Of a stretch of DNA of 64,000 nt, positions 1 to 8,750 are shown piece by piece. The position numbers were made by a program, and so were the translations under genes. The stretch's first letter is position 1; each line of letters opens with the position of its first letter. Under the pieces are notes generated by a model, which did not search any database, was not told the origin of the DNA, and worked only from the letters and a program-made list of their open reading frames with translations. Location: contig CANLNQ010000001.1 of the NCBI GenBank assembly GCA_947492525.1, positions 62,001 to 126,000 of the forward strand. The letters are read 5' to 3'. Source of the DNA: an uncultured Granulosicoccus sp. (GTDB lineage: Bacteria; Pseudomonadota; Gammaproteobacteria; Granulosicoccales; Granulosicoccaceae).

Positions 1-247
1 TGTTGATGAGTCCGGCCAGAAATGCCTTGAAGTAATCCGAGGCAATCACCACGCTGCCGGTCACCAGTTGCTGCTGATAGGCGCGGTCCTCGGGCGGGTA
101 GCGCGAGGCCACCACCGGTAGCGACTGCATCTGCGCTTCCCGTTCGATGATGCGGCGATAATGCCGCTTTTCCGCCAGTCGACCGAACAGGTAGCCCAGC
201 ACCAGCAAGGCAACGACACTGCCGGCCTGAAGCAGCAGACCATTCAA
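1..247 (-). CDS. YbjQ-like heavy-metal-binding domain protein with N-terminal membrane segment (partial)
   Basis: The frame opens at a TTG codon (245-247) that overlaps the TGA of the upstream YbjQ gene, and it runs off the window edge, so only about 82 residues are visible. It starts with one hydrophobic segment (about residues 6-20, containing VVALLVLGYLFG), followed by a basic stretch (EKRHYRRI) and the motif GSVVIASDYFKAFLAGL. That motif matches the start of the YbjQ/UPF0145 fold in membrane-anchored family members. An ATG at 241-243 is in another frame and gives a non-homologous peptide, so TTG is preferred. The role is not established; the family forms pentameric beta-rings. Translational coupling to the next gene is inferred from the overlap. 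Confidence 0.75.
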   Translation of the reverse strand, partial: MNGLLLQAGSVVALLVLGYLFGRLAEKRHYRRIIEREAQMQSLPVVASRYPPEDRAYQQQLVTGSVVIASDYFKAFLAGLIN

Positions 248-561
248 TCTGCCAACTCCACGGCGGTGCCATACACGAAGATCTCGGCGGCACCAGCGGC
301 AATGCTGGATGTGCTGTAGCGCACATTGAGCACCGCATTGGCCCCCAGAGACTGTGCCTGCTCCAGCATTCGCTCGGTGGCCTCCTCCCGTGAATCGGAC
401 AACAACTCCGTATAACCGCGCAACTCACCGCCGAAGAAATTCTTCAGCGATGCGGCAATATCCCGCCCCACATGCTTGGAGCGTACTGAACTGCCTTGCA
501 CCAGACCCAGGTGTCGAACCACCGTGCGCCCCGGCAGAAATTCCAGATTGGATACGAGCAT
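244..561 (-). CDS. YbjQ/UPF0145 family protein
   Basis: This 105-residue protein is close to the usual length of YbjQ proteins. It carries the family features: an N-terminal strand ending FLPGRTVVRHLGLV, the segment NFFGGELRGYTELL, the helix with REEATERMLEQAQSLGANAVLNVRY, and a C-terminal strand ending VYGTAVEL. It has no signal or membrane segment, so it should be cytosolic. An AGGA element lies about 8 bases before the ATG at 561. Its stop overlaps the start of a second, membrane-anchored YbjQ-like gene, so the two form a tandem pair. The family is sometimes called heavy-metal-binding on weak grounds, and no ligand can be read from the sequence. Confidence 0.85.
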   Translation of the reverse strand: MLVSNLEFLPGRTVVRHLGLVQGSSVRSKHVGRDIAASLKNFFGGELRGYTELLSDSREEATERMLEQAQSLGANAVLNVRYSTSSIAAGAAEIFVYGTAVELAD

Positions 562-736
562 GAACCGTCCTGTGTGTGAGATTCCCGGTTAGCAGTCTAC
601 TCCACCCAATGACGGCATAGCGCGTCTTCCGAACAGCGCCGTTCGGGATTCATCCCGCTGAGCAATTTGGCGCCTGCGCTCGGGAAAGCAGCTCGTCGCC
701 GGTCTGCCGGGGCAGCCGATCCAGTACACTAGGCGC

Positions 737-1555
737 ATGAGTCCTGTCTGCATCATCACCGCCTTGCCTGCCGAATCCCGGGTGTTCATCGACGCACTGA
801 AATTGCGTCATGTGCCGCTGCGTGGCTTGCGTCTGTATGCTGCGGAACCGTATCTGCTGCTGCAAACAGGCCTTGGCAAACTCAATGCGGCGGCGGCCAC
901 TGCCGCACTGCTGACGACGCGTCCCGATGTCTCGGCGGTGATCAATGCCGGTATTGCCGGCGGCACAGCCAGCCAGGGTTCGGTGAACCTGGCCCACCAT
1001 GTTCTCGACGTGGCCACCGGACGGCAATGGTACCCGCACCTGCCTCCGCAACGCACGGTGGCACAGCTGTCCACTCACAGCATTCACAGTGTCGACAAGC
1101 CCGCGCGAGACTATACCGATGGCGTGCTTTTCGACATGGAAGCCGCCGGCATCTTCACCGCCGCCAGCAACTACCTGTCCACCGATGCCATCCACGCCGT
1201 GAAGGTCGTCTCGGACAACCCCGATCAGGAACTCGAGGCCATTACCCCGGAGCTGGTCACACAACTGATGCAAGCCTGTCTGCCTGTGGTGCAGCAGCTA
1301 GGCGACTGGCATCGGGCGGCTGTGCAGCAGGATGCTGACGACAGCGGTCTGGAACAATGCAATCAGGACATCGTCGCCACGGTGCGTCACAGCGTCAGCG
1401 ATGCACATCAGCTACGACGTCTGCTGCAGCAGTACCACACGCTGACCGGCAGCATGCCGGATGCGCCAATGCTGCAGCAGCTGAACAACGCCCGCAGGAT
1501 CCGCGAAACCCTGCAACAGGCGGTTCAGGCCGCACCGCTGCGCTACGACTCCTGA
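737..1555 (+). CDS. MTA/SAH nucleosidase-like (phosphorylase superfamily) protein
   Basis: The 272-residue product has the purine nucleosidase/phosphorylase fold signatures: a GIAGG loop at residues 72-76, the DMEAAG motif at 133-138 that contacts the ribose, and SD at 159-160, where the catalytic Asp of MTAN-type enzymes sits. Such enzymes hydrolyse 5'-methylthioadenosine, S-adenosylhomocysteine or 5'-deoxyadenosine. The last 90 or so residues are a helical extension not found in standard MTAN. It lies 7 bases before an SPL-like radical SAM gene. Because radical SAM enzymes can release 5'-deoxyadenosine, a clean-up role for this nucleosidase is a reasonable inference. The exact substrate is unknown. 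Confidence 0.75.
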   Translation: MSPVCIITALPAESRVFIDALKLRHVPLRGLRLYAAEPYLLLQTGLGKLNAAAATAALLTTRPDVSAVINAGIAGGTASQGSVNLAHHVLDVATGRQWYPHLPPQRTVAQLSTHSIHSVDKPARDYTDGVLFDMEAAGIFTAASNYLSTDAIHAVKVVSDNPDQELEAITPELVTQLMQACLPVVQQLGDWHRAAVQQDADDSGLEQCNQDIVATVRHSVSDAHQLRRLLQQYHTLTGSMPDAPMLQQLNNARRIRETLQQAVQAAPLRYDS

Positions 1556-1562
1556 GCCAGGC

Positions 1563-2546
1563 ATGGACACTGTCTATATAGAGCGGGAAGTGCAGACTCA
1601 TCCGCGCACACAACGAATCTGCCAACGCTACCCCAACGCCCGACACATCCTCATCGAACGGCATGGGGACGTATTCAATGCTCGCGCCCAGGACTTCCGA
1701 CGGCAGAAATCCAATCCGGCTCTGATACTGGCGCACAAGGCAGGCAGACGCGTACACGCCACACCGCCGGGTTACCACATCGGTGGCAACCACAACTACT
1801 ACTTCTCGCACATGCTCAACTGCGTGTACGACTGTCGTTACTGCTTTCTGCAGGGCATGTACCAGTCGGCCAACCATGTGGTCTATGTCAACAGTGAAGA
1901 CTTCATGCAGGACATCACGGACACGGCAAGACAACACAGCTCTGACACCTGGTTCTTCTCTGGCTACGACTGCGATTCGCTGGCTCTGGATCCGATCACG
2001 CACTTTGTCGACGATTGCCTGGATCACTTCGAGCAATTGCCACGGGCCTGGCTTGAGCTGCGCACGAAAAGCACGCAGATCCGTCCATTGCTCGCAAGAA
2101 CTGCCCTGCCCAATGTGGTCGTTGCCTACAGCCTCTCGCCACAGGCGATTGTGGCCGCCGAAGAACACGGTACGCCGTCGCTGGCAAAGCGGCTCGACGC
2201 ACTGCAACGACTGCAGAACCATGGCTGGAAAATCGGACTGCGGTTCGACCCGCTACTCCATGCCGAGAACTTCGAGCAACTCTATGGCGAACTGTTCGAC
2301 ACCGTGGCTGCTTCGCTGGATATGGCAGCCGTGCATTCGGTCAGCCTGGGTGTCTTTCGTTTGCCCAAGGGCTTCCACAAGAAGCTGGTACGCCTCTATC
2401 CCAAGGCCCGATTGCTGGCCGCCCCCATTGAACCACGCGACGGCATGATGACCTACCCCGAGCAGATCGAGAACCGCATGCGCGACTTCTGCCAATCACG
2501 ACTCGCGAGACACATTCGCGATGATCAGTTCTTTCCCTGTAGCTGA
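1563..2546 (+). CDS. SPL-family radical SAM protein
   Basis: This 327-residue protein has the radical SAM [4Fe-4S] motif C87-x3-C91-x2-C94 inside LNCVYDCRYCFLQG, preceded by GGNHNYYFSHM. That context is typical of the spore photoproduct lyase-like family. The rest fits a partial TIM barrel (WFFSGYDCDSLALD, WLELRTKST, YSLSPQ, RFDPLL). The organism is unlikely to form spores, so a literal spore-photoproduct repair role is doubtful; members of this family are widespread in proteobacteria with unproven substrates. A conserved-looking Cys near the C-terminus (FFPCS) could be a radical quencher, which is inference. It lies directly behind the nucleosidase gene and ahead of an SDR gene. Confidence 0.8.
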   Translation: MDTVYIEREVQTHPRTQRICQRYPNARHILIERHGDVFNARAQDFRRQKSNPALILAHKAGRRVHATPPGYHIGGNHNYYFSHMLNCVYDCRYCFLQGMYQSANHVVYVNSEDFMQDITDTARQHSSDTWFFSGYDCDSLALDPITHFVDDCLDHFEQLPRAWLELRTKSTQIRPLLARTALPNVVVAYSLSPQAIVAAEEHGTPSLAKRLDALQRLQNHGWKIGLRFDPLLHAENFEQLYGELFDTVAASLDMAAVHSVSLGVFRLPKGFHKKLVRLYPKARLLAAPIEPRDGMMTYPEQIENRMRDFCQSRLARHIRDDQFFPCS

Positions 2547-2655
2547 GCCCATGAGCTGTCACCGCCTGAGGGCCGATGGTCGCTGGAACCTGAAAAGGCC
2601 ATGAATGAACGCAAAGAACCACACGCCGCGTCACCAGCACAGGGAACGCAGCTGC

Positions 2656-3360
2656 ATGGATGACAAGGGCTGCCTGCTGGTCACCGGTGCCAGTCGTGGT
2701 ATCGGTCGCGCCTGCTGTGAAACACTCGGCGAGGCGGGTTATCGCACGGTATCGCTTTCCAGAACGGCACCGGACACACCATTGGAAAGCGACACCCATG
2801 TCAGCGTCGATCTGTCCGATCTGGACGAGGTGGCGAGCTGCCTCAAGGTGCTGCTGAACGAACACGATATCAGCGGCCTGGTCTGCAATGCGGGCCGGGG
2901 TGACATCGGCTCGCTGGAGAACTTTTCGGCACGGCAGATTCAGCAGAGCATCACGTTCAATCTGATCAGCCCCCTGTGCATTGCTCGGCTTTGCCTGCCT
3001 GCCCTGCGCCGCCAGTCGCGCAGCAACATCGTCTTCATCGGCTCGACCAGTGCACTGCAGGGTGCCCGCTACGGCAGCGTCTACAGTGCAGCCAAATTCG
3101 GTCTGCGCGGCGTGGCACAGTCGCTTGCCCATGAAGTGGCCAACGCCAACTGCCACGTCGGCATAGTGCAACCCGGCATGGTGCGCACCGGTTTTTTCGA
3201 CGAGCTGGATTTCGAACCTGGTCCGGCGGAGAGTCATGCACTATTGGACAGTGATGTCGCCCGCGCCGTCCTGAGCATGGTGAGTTCACCCGACCACGCG
3301 GTGGTCAGTGAACTGGTCGTGCAACCTCGCCAACACGTGGTGCAGAAGCGCAAGCGCTGA
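2656..3360 (+). CDS. SDR family NAD(P)-dependent oxidoreductase
   Basis: This is a classical short-chain dehydrogenase of 234 residues. The cofactor motif TGASRGIG is at 10-17, NAG at 78-80, the catalytic Ser near 130-132, and Tyr143-x3-Lys147 (YSAAK). The start at 2656 places the Rossmann glycine motif at its usual distance from the N-terminus; an in-frame ATG at 2605 would add 17 polar residues with no homology character. The substrate cannot be predicted. Its place as third gene after a nucleosidase and an SPL-type radical SAM gene suggests co-expression, with about 110 bases separating it from the radical SAM gene. Confidence 0.85.
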   Translation: MDDKGCLLVTGASRGIGRACCETLGEAGYRTVSLSRTAPDTPLESDTHVSVDLSDLDEVASCLKVLLNEHDISGLVCNAGRGDIGSLENFSARQIQQSITFNLISPLCIARLCLPALRRQSRSNIVFIGSTSALQGARYGSVYSAAKFGLRGVAQSLAHEVANANCHVGIVQPGMVRTGFFDELDFEPGPAESHALLDSDVARAVLSMVSSPDHAVVSELVVQPRQHVVQKRKR

Positions 3361-4101
3361 TCGGTATCGTCGGGGTCCTGGAACCTCTCGGAACCGGTCG
3401 GCCTGGAACAGCCTGGAACCGTACGGAACAGCCTGGAACCGTACGGAACCGTACGGAACAAGACAGGATGGACCGGAACCTACCAGGACAGGACGAGACA
3501 GAACCTTTCAGGACAGGACAAGTCTGGTACCTGAGCCATGACGCTTTTCTTCAACGCGGATGGCTTGCCAGGCGCCAACGATATAATCAGCGTCGCCGAA
3601 GCGCCGTGTCCATTCCCTCTGACGATGCGCTGCATGCCCAGAGGATAGCGATCTTGTCAACGATCGTGAGAAACGAGAAGCGCAGCAGCGCGAGCAAGCG
3701 GGTGCCCCGATACAATCCGACCAGGGTCCGATTGCCTCCTGCTGGCTCCTGATCTCGGCGCTGCGGTTACCGTCGGGCGGGTGAACACGTCGATCAGTGC
3801 AGTTCCCTACCCTGAAATTGTTTCAACAGTGTGAACTTCCGATTGAGGCTACGTACTTGTAATCTAAGTCGAAGTCACGCTAAGCCCCTGTATTCAATAG
3901 GACTATTGCGATTACTGCGACCTGCGTCAGACAACTGGATAAAGAATGTTTCCAAGGATTCATTGAAAGAGCTGTCGGTATACGTCAGCTTGTAACATTC
4001 CGAGTGCAGCCCGAATTGCTGCAGGGACGCGGGCCGCGAAGTATCTGTCGTAACGATCGAATGCGCCCATTTGCAGAGTCACCACAGAGACCACAACACT
4101 A
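3361..4101. other. Long intergenic region
   Basis: This stretch of about 740 bases lies between the SDR gene and the glucan synthase gene. Its first 160 bases hold a 10-bp tandem repeat (listed separately). The remainder has no convincing gene. An open frame at 3468-3752 runs through the repeat and has no protein-like composition. No tRNA T-loop consensus is present. The last 300 bases are more AT-rich and probably contain the promoter of the downstream synthase, but I cannot place -35/-10 boxes with confidence. Confidence 0.6.
3381..3520. repeat. Decamer tandem repeat (GGAAC-based)
   Basis: From 3401 to 3460 the sequence is six uninterrupted 10-bp units, alternating GCCTGGAACA, GCCTGGAACC, GTACGGAACC and GTACGGAACA. 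Degenerate units in the same 10-bp register continue to about 3520 (GACCGGAACC, TACCAGGACA, GGACAGGACA) and start near 3381. The core is GGAAC every 10 bases, that is, one copy per DNA helical turn. The array is not in a recognisable gene. Confidence 0.85.
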
Positions 4102-6762
4102 GTGTTCAAGATTGACCGTGCATCATGGATTATCATCGGCCTTGTCGGCACACTACTGCTGACCATGTGGGCGGTGTTCAACCGTCCTGATCAGGCACCG
4201 CCCTGGCCAGACACCATCAACGGTGTCTCGTTCTCGCCCTTTCGTGCCGGTCAGTCTCCCCAGAAAACCGACTATCCCAACGATGAGGAGATCACGCGCG
4301 ACCTTGCACTGCTGTCGGATCGGGTGCGCAGTGTCCGTACGTACTCCATGGAAGAGACGCTGAGCAGCATTCCTCGGCTGGCCTCTCCGCTGGGATTGAA
4401 AGTCATGGCCGGTGTGTGGATCTCGGCAGATATCGATCGTAACTGGAAGGAAATTGCCACCTTGCGCAAGGTGCTTGCCGAGAACACGGGCAACATCACC
4501 GGTATCGTCGTGGGCAATGAGGTACTGCTGCGCAATGAAATCACGGCCCGACAACTGGCCAGTTATGTCGATATCGTCAAATCGATGTCCGGCGACATCC
4601 CTGTCACCGTCGCTGAAACCTGGGATGTCTGGCTCAAGAACCCCGAATTGTCTCGCCATGTCGACTACATCACCGCTCACGTTCTGCCCTACTGGGAAGG
4701 CATACCGGCGAGTATCGCGCACAACTACGTCTTCGAACGCTATGACAGTCTGCGCCAGAGTTTCCCCGGCAAACCGCTGGTGCTGGGAGAAGTCGGCTGG
4801 CCCAGTGAGGGTCGTCAACGCGGTGGGGCCATACCGTCACTGCCCAATCAGGCCAAGTTCCTGCGCAAGTTTCTGCAGCAGGCTGATGCCCGTGGTGCCC
4901 AGTATTTCGTGCTCGAAGCCTTCGACCAGATCTGGAAGACCGATGAGGGCGCCGTCGGTCGCTACTGGGGAATCTTCAATGCGCAACGAGAGCCCAAGTT
5001 TTCCTTTGCCGACCCGGTACGCCCCGTTCCCGAATGGCGCGCCATAGCCGGCTTCTCCTTGGCGTTCACCGTGTTGCTGCTGGCCTTGTTGCTGCGCGAC
5101 AGTCGCGGTCTGGTGCACGGTGGCCGCGGCTTTCTGGTGCTGGTCTCCTATGCCATTTCCTTTGCGGTGGTCTGGATGGTCTACGACTATTCCCAGAAGT
5201 ACATGACGTGGGAGCAGGTCGTGGTAGGCGTCGGCCTGCTGCTGGCAGCGTTCTGCATCACCATCGTGCTGCTGGCGGAGGCTCACGAATGGGCCGAGTC
5301 CATCTGGAATCGTCGCCACAGCCTGCAACGCATTCGCAAGACGACCGAGAATTCAGCACACTCGCCCAAGGTGTCGGTGCATGTGCCGATCCACAATGAG
5401 CCGCCCGACATGGTCATCGAGACCCTGGTGGCGCTGCGTGACATGAACTACGAGAACTACGAAGTTGTGGTGGTGGATAACAATACCAAGGATCCTGCCT
5501 GCTGGATTCCGGTACAGCAGTGGTGCGAGCGCCAGAAAGGGAATTTCCATTTCCACCACGTCGACCCACTGGACGGCTTCAAGGCGGGCGCGCTGAACTA
5601 TGCCATGCGACACACGGCAGACGATGCGGAGCTGATCGCGGTCATTGACAGTGACTACGTGGTTCACCCCGATTGGCTGAATGACTGCACGGCCGCCTTC
5701 GACGAAGAAGACATCGCGATCGTGCAGGCACCTCAGGATTACCGTGATGCCGGCGACAGCCTGTTCAAGTCGATGATCTACGCCGAATATGCCGGTTTCT
5801 TCGGCATCGGCATGGTCAACCGCGACGCTCGCAACGCCATCATCCAGCACGGCACCATGACCATTGTCCGCCGCAGTGTATTGCAAGGCGTGAACGGCTG
5901 GTCTGAATGGTGTATCACCGAGGATGCCGAGCTTGGCCTGCGCATCCTGGAAGAAGGTCATCGCACCGCATACATTCCGCGCTCCTATGGCCGTGGTGTC
6001 ATGCCCGACAACTTCCTGGACTACAAGAAGCAGCGTTTTCGCTGGGCCTATGGCTCGGTGCTGATACTGCGCCACCACATGCGCTACTTCCTGTCCCTGT
6101 CGCGCTCCAGGCTGACTTCGGGCCAGCGGTATCATTTCGTTGCGGGCTGGTTGCCCTGGATGGCCGACGGGCTGTGCCTGTTCTTCAACATCGTGGCTCT
6201 GGCCTATTCGGTGCTGATGGTCATGTTCCCGTATGTCTTCAATCCACCCGAAGTGATCATGAGCCTGCTCCCCATCGGCTTCTTCGTGTTCAAGCTGTCC
6301 AAGATGATGGTTCTGTACCGATGGCGTCTGCGGGCCAGCCTTGCCCAGAGTATCGGTGCAGGTCTGGCAGGACTGTCCGTGTCGCACACCATCGCTCGCG
6401 CCATGCTGGCCGGTCTGCACGACACGGGAATCGGTTTCTTCAGAACGCCGAAGCTTGCCGATGGCCACTCGGTCTGGCAAGCCATCATGGATGTGCGTGA
6501 AGAAGCACTGATCGGTCTGGCCCTGATTCTGGCTGCCGTGACGGTTGGCGCCCGGGATGATGCCTACCTCAACGACACCAAGCTGTGGATCACCCTGTTG
6601 ACGATCCAGAGCATTCCGTATATCGCCGCGGTTGCCATGTCGCTGATCAGCACCTTCGAAAAATTGCCGACCCGATTGTTCAACGACAAGCCGGAAGATT
6701 CGCTGCTGGGTCGTCTGCCCGATGCACTGGTCAAGGCCGAGCGCCGTGACAGCCATGCATAA
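4102..6762 (+). CDS. GH17-GT2 fusion beta-glucan synthase (NdvC-like)
   Basis: This inner-membrane protein of 886 residues starts at GTG. A membrane segment (about 9-25) leads to a GH17-like domain (about 35-300) that keeps both glutamates of that family: E140 in GNEV and E230 in GEVGWPS. Several membrane segments follow (about 312-400), then a GT2/cellulose-synthase-like domain (about 430-680) with DSD at 516-518, TED ending at D608 and QRFRW at 644-648, and a C-terminal membrane bundle. The layout matches the NdvC type of beta-1,3/1,6-glucan synthase, which polymerises UDP-glucose and exports the glucan to the periplasm. Linkage and cyclisation cannot be read from sequence. It overlaps the following phosphoglycerol-transferase-like gene by 8 bases. 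Confidence 0.85.
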   Translation: MFKIDRASWIIIGLVGTLLLTMWAVFNRPDQAPPWPDTINGVSFSPFRAGQSPQKTDYPNDEEITRDLALLSDRVRSVRTYSMEETLSSIPRLASPLGLKVMAGVWISADIDRNWKEIATLRKVLAENTGNITGIVVGNEVLLRNEITARQLASYVDIVKSMSGDIPVTVAETWDVWLKNPELSRHVDYITAHVLPYWEGIPASIAHNYVFERYDSLRQSFPGKPLVLGEVGWPSEGRQRGGAIPSLPNQAKFLRKFLQQADARGAQYFVLEAFDQIWKTDEGAVGRYWGIFNAQREPKFSFADPVRPVPEWRAIAGFSLAFTVLLLALLLRDSRGLVHGGRGFLVLVSYAISFAVVWMVYDYSQKYMTWEQVVVGVGLLLAAFCITIVLLAEAHEWAESIWNRRHSLQRIRKTTENSAHSPKVSVHVPIHNEPPDMVIETLVALRDMNYENYEVVVVDNNTKDPACWIPVQQWCERQKGNFHFHHVDPLDGFKAGALNYAMRHTADDAELIAVIDSDYVVHPDWLNDCTAAFDEEDIAIVQAPQDYRDAGDSLFKSMIYAEYAGFFGIGMVNRDARNAIIQHGTMTIVRRSVLQGVNGWSEWCITEDAELGLRILEEGHRTAYIPRSYGRGVMPDNFLDYKKQRFRWAYGSVLILRHHMRYFLSLSRSRLTSGQRYHFVAGWLPWMADGLCLFFNIVALAYSVLMVMFPYVFNPPEVIMSLLPIGFFVFKLSKMMVLYRWRLRASLAQSIGAGLAGLSVSHTIARAMLAGLHDTGIGFFRTPKLADGHSVWQAIMDVREEALIGLALILAAVTVGARDDAYLNDTKLWITLLTIQSIPYIAAVAMSLISTFEKLPTRLFNDKPEDSLLGRLPDALVKAERRDSHA

Positions 6763-8683
6763 GCCCGCAGAATACGACAAGCCTGTCCAGTCCTCGGCAA
6801 GCGCCAGCGGCATTGAACCGAATCCGACCCGCCAGGGCTGGTCGGGCGGGCTGCGCTCGCTGTCCACGCAGCTGATCTCCCTGGCTCTGTTCACACTGTT
6901 GGTGACCATCGGCTGCCGTCTGGCTCTGGAGACCCTGTTCGACCTGGAACTGTACGCTGATTACTGGTTGCGTGACTATCTGGGCAATCTGGTCGTTGCA
7001 TTGATTGCCTTTGCACTGGTGCAGTCACGTGGCAAGGCCATGATCCTGACCAGCGTGGTCGTCATCGGGTTCCAGATGGCCAACGGCGGCAAGCTATCTG
7101 TGCTTGGCACACCGGTCAGCCCGGATGATCTGATGAACATCCAGAATCTGTTCTACCTGACAGACGGTTGGCGTCGTATCGTACTGATGGTGATCGCCGC
7201 CCTGCCGATGATTGCATTGGTCCTGCTGACACCCTGGCGGCGCAGATCCACCTGGGGCGTGGTGGCCTCACTGGCCCTGGCAGCCGTGCTGATCACGCAT
7301 TTCAGTGAGCCTCTGCGCGTCAGAATGGATACCCGCTTCGGCAATTCCGTGTGGAACCAGCCTGCGAACTTCAAGAACCGGGGACTGGCTCTGCACATTG
7401 CCCAGGAATCGGTAAGAACACTGGCCAAGGTCGGCAAGCACCCCGACAAGGCGTCGGTCATGGCAGCGACGCAATCGTTGCAGAGTGTGCCTGCGCAGGT
7501 GAATGCCCTGCCGGACACATCCGATCAATCCGCATCAGCGGCCAGTGCTGAGGCCCAACGCAACGTGCATGTCATCGTGCTCGAATCCTTCTTCGACCCG
7601 GTGACACTCGGCCGCGAGTGGGTACCCGAAGATCCGTTTCCGGAAGAGTTTCGTCAGCTATGGGCGGAAACCGGTAACAGTCATGCCCTGTCACCGGTGT
7701 TCGGCGGCTACACGGCCAATGCTGAATTCGAAACGCTTTGCGGCTTTCCAGTGACTGAAAATGCCGTGTTCTTCGAAGGCTGGTTGCGTCGCAGGGTTCC
7801 TTGTCTGCCGGCGGTTCTCGCCGATGCCGGATACCAGACCATGGCATCCCACCCCAACGTACCGGGTTTCTGGAACCGTACACTGGCCTACAACCTGGTT
7901 GGCTTCGATACCTATCTGAGCAAGGCAAGTTTCGACATGGAAGATTCCGTTGACGGCCTGTTGCTCGATCACAGCTTCTACGAACAGGCATTCGACAAGG
8001 TGGCGCAGCTGGATCCGGATCGCCCCGTTTTCAATTACATGCTGACCTACCACGGCCATCTTCCCTATCCAAGCAACGAGAACTACCCGGACCAGATAAA
8101 ACCGGGCCGTGAATCGGTGCTGCTGAACGGTTACCTGAATCAACTGTGGTACAAGTCACGCGACCTGATGGAGCGACTCGAAACGCTCGAAGCAGAAGAT
8201 CCGGATGCCTTGATCGTGATCTTCGGCGACCATCTGCCGTTCCTCGGACCCAACTACGGTGTCTACGACGATGCTCTGGGACTGCCTGCTGATCGCGCCG
8301 AGTTCACGGGGGACATGCTTGAATATCTGGTCAGTACGCCGCTGATCGTCATCGATGGCCAGAAGGGTCCGATGAAGCTGGGCAAGATGCCCTTGTATCG
8401 CCTGCCTGCCCTGATACTCGATACGCTTGGCCTGGAGGATGATGCCGGTATTCTCGAATGGGCACAGACCCCCGAGGAACAGATCATCCGCCCGGTTTAT
8501 GGCATGCATATCGATCTGCAGGCCGACGGCGTCACGGCATGCCCCGATGATGACAGCGCCCCGGCCAATTGTGAGGCCTCGGCCGGCTGGCTGGCCAGGA
8601 CCCGACTGCTTATCCAGGATCTCTTTTCAGGCAAACAGTACAGCCTGAACCAGGCAGCCAGCAGCAACAGCATCGGCGGCTGA
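6755..8683 (+). CDS. LtaS/OpgB-type phosphoglycerol transferase (sulfatase fold)
   Basis: The 642-residue membrane protein has about five N-terminal membrane segments (to about 180) and a periplasmic alkaline-phosphatase/sulfatase domain. Metal and catalytic residues are visible: E277 in VLESF, the likely nucleophile T320 in GGYTANAEFE, SHPN in the 370s, and D492-H493 in FGDHLPF. Family members move phosphoglycerol from lipid to lipoteichoic acid or to periplasmic glucans. The 8-base overlap with a glucan synthase strongly suggests that the acceptor here is the glucan, as with OpgB; this is inference. The ATG at 6755 is preferred over an upstream start at 6722 that would lie entirely inside the previous gene. 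Confidence 0.85.
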   Translation: MHKPAEYDKPVQSSASASGIEPNPTRQGWSGGLRSLSTQLISLALFTLLVTIGCRLALETLFDLELYADYWLRDYLGNLVVALIAFALVQSRGKAMILTSVVVIGFQMANGGKLSVLGTPVSPDDLMNIQNLFYLTDGWRRIVLMVIAALPMIALVLLTPWRRRSTWGVVASLALAAVLITHFSEPLRVRMDTRFGNSVWNQPANFKNRGLALHIAQESVRTLAKVGKHPDKASVMAATQSLQSVPAQVNALPDTSDQSASAASAEAQRNVHVIVLESFFDPVTLGREWVPEDPFPEEFRQLWAETGNSHALSPVFGGYTANAEFETLCGFPVTENAVFFEGWLRRRVPCLPAVLADAGYQTMASHPNVPGFWNRTLAYNLVGFDTYLSKASFDMEDSVDGLLLDHSFYEQAFDKVAQLDPDRPVFNYMLTYHGHLPYPSNENYPDQIKPGRESVLLNGYLNQLWYKSRDLMERLETLEAEDPDALIVIFGDHLPFLGPNYGVYDDALGLPADRAEFTGDMLEYLVSTPLIVIDGQKGPMKLGKMPLYRLPALILDTLGLEDDAGILEWAQTPEEQIIRPVYGMHIDLQADGVTACPDDDSAPANCEASAGWLARTRLLIQDLFSGKQYSLNQAASSNSIGG

Positions 8684-8750
8684 CGCCATTGGTCTCCCCG
8701 CACCGGCCGGTTGGGCCGGTGCGAGGCCCGCAAATCCGCAAGTCTGCTCT

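Noticed and set aside
1395-2222. Minus-strand open frame across the nucleosidase end and radical SAM gene
   Set aside because: The plus-strand genes have clear catalytic motifs; the antisense product shows none.
3468-3752. Plus-strand open frame after the decamer repeat
   Set aside because: It runs through repeat sequence, has no ribosome site and gives an Arg/Gln/Ser-rich peptide without domain features.
3600-3790. Possible tRNA or tRNA remnant
   Set aside because: GC-rich stems can be drawn, but there is no T-loop consensus, no acceptor pairing and no CCA.
5353-6909. Long open frame on the minus strand (518 codons)
   Set aside because: It is antisense to the GT2 and membrane part of the glucan synthase, whose motifs are beyond doubt. 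The minus-strand product has no recognisable domain and a composition typical of a GC-rich shadow frame.
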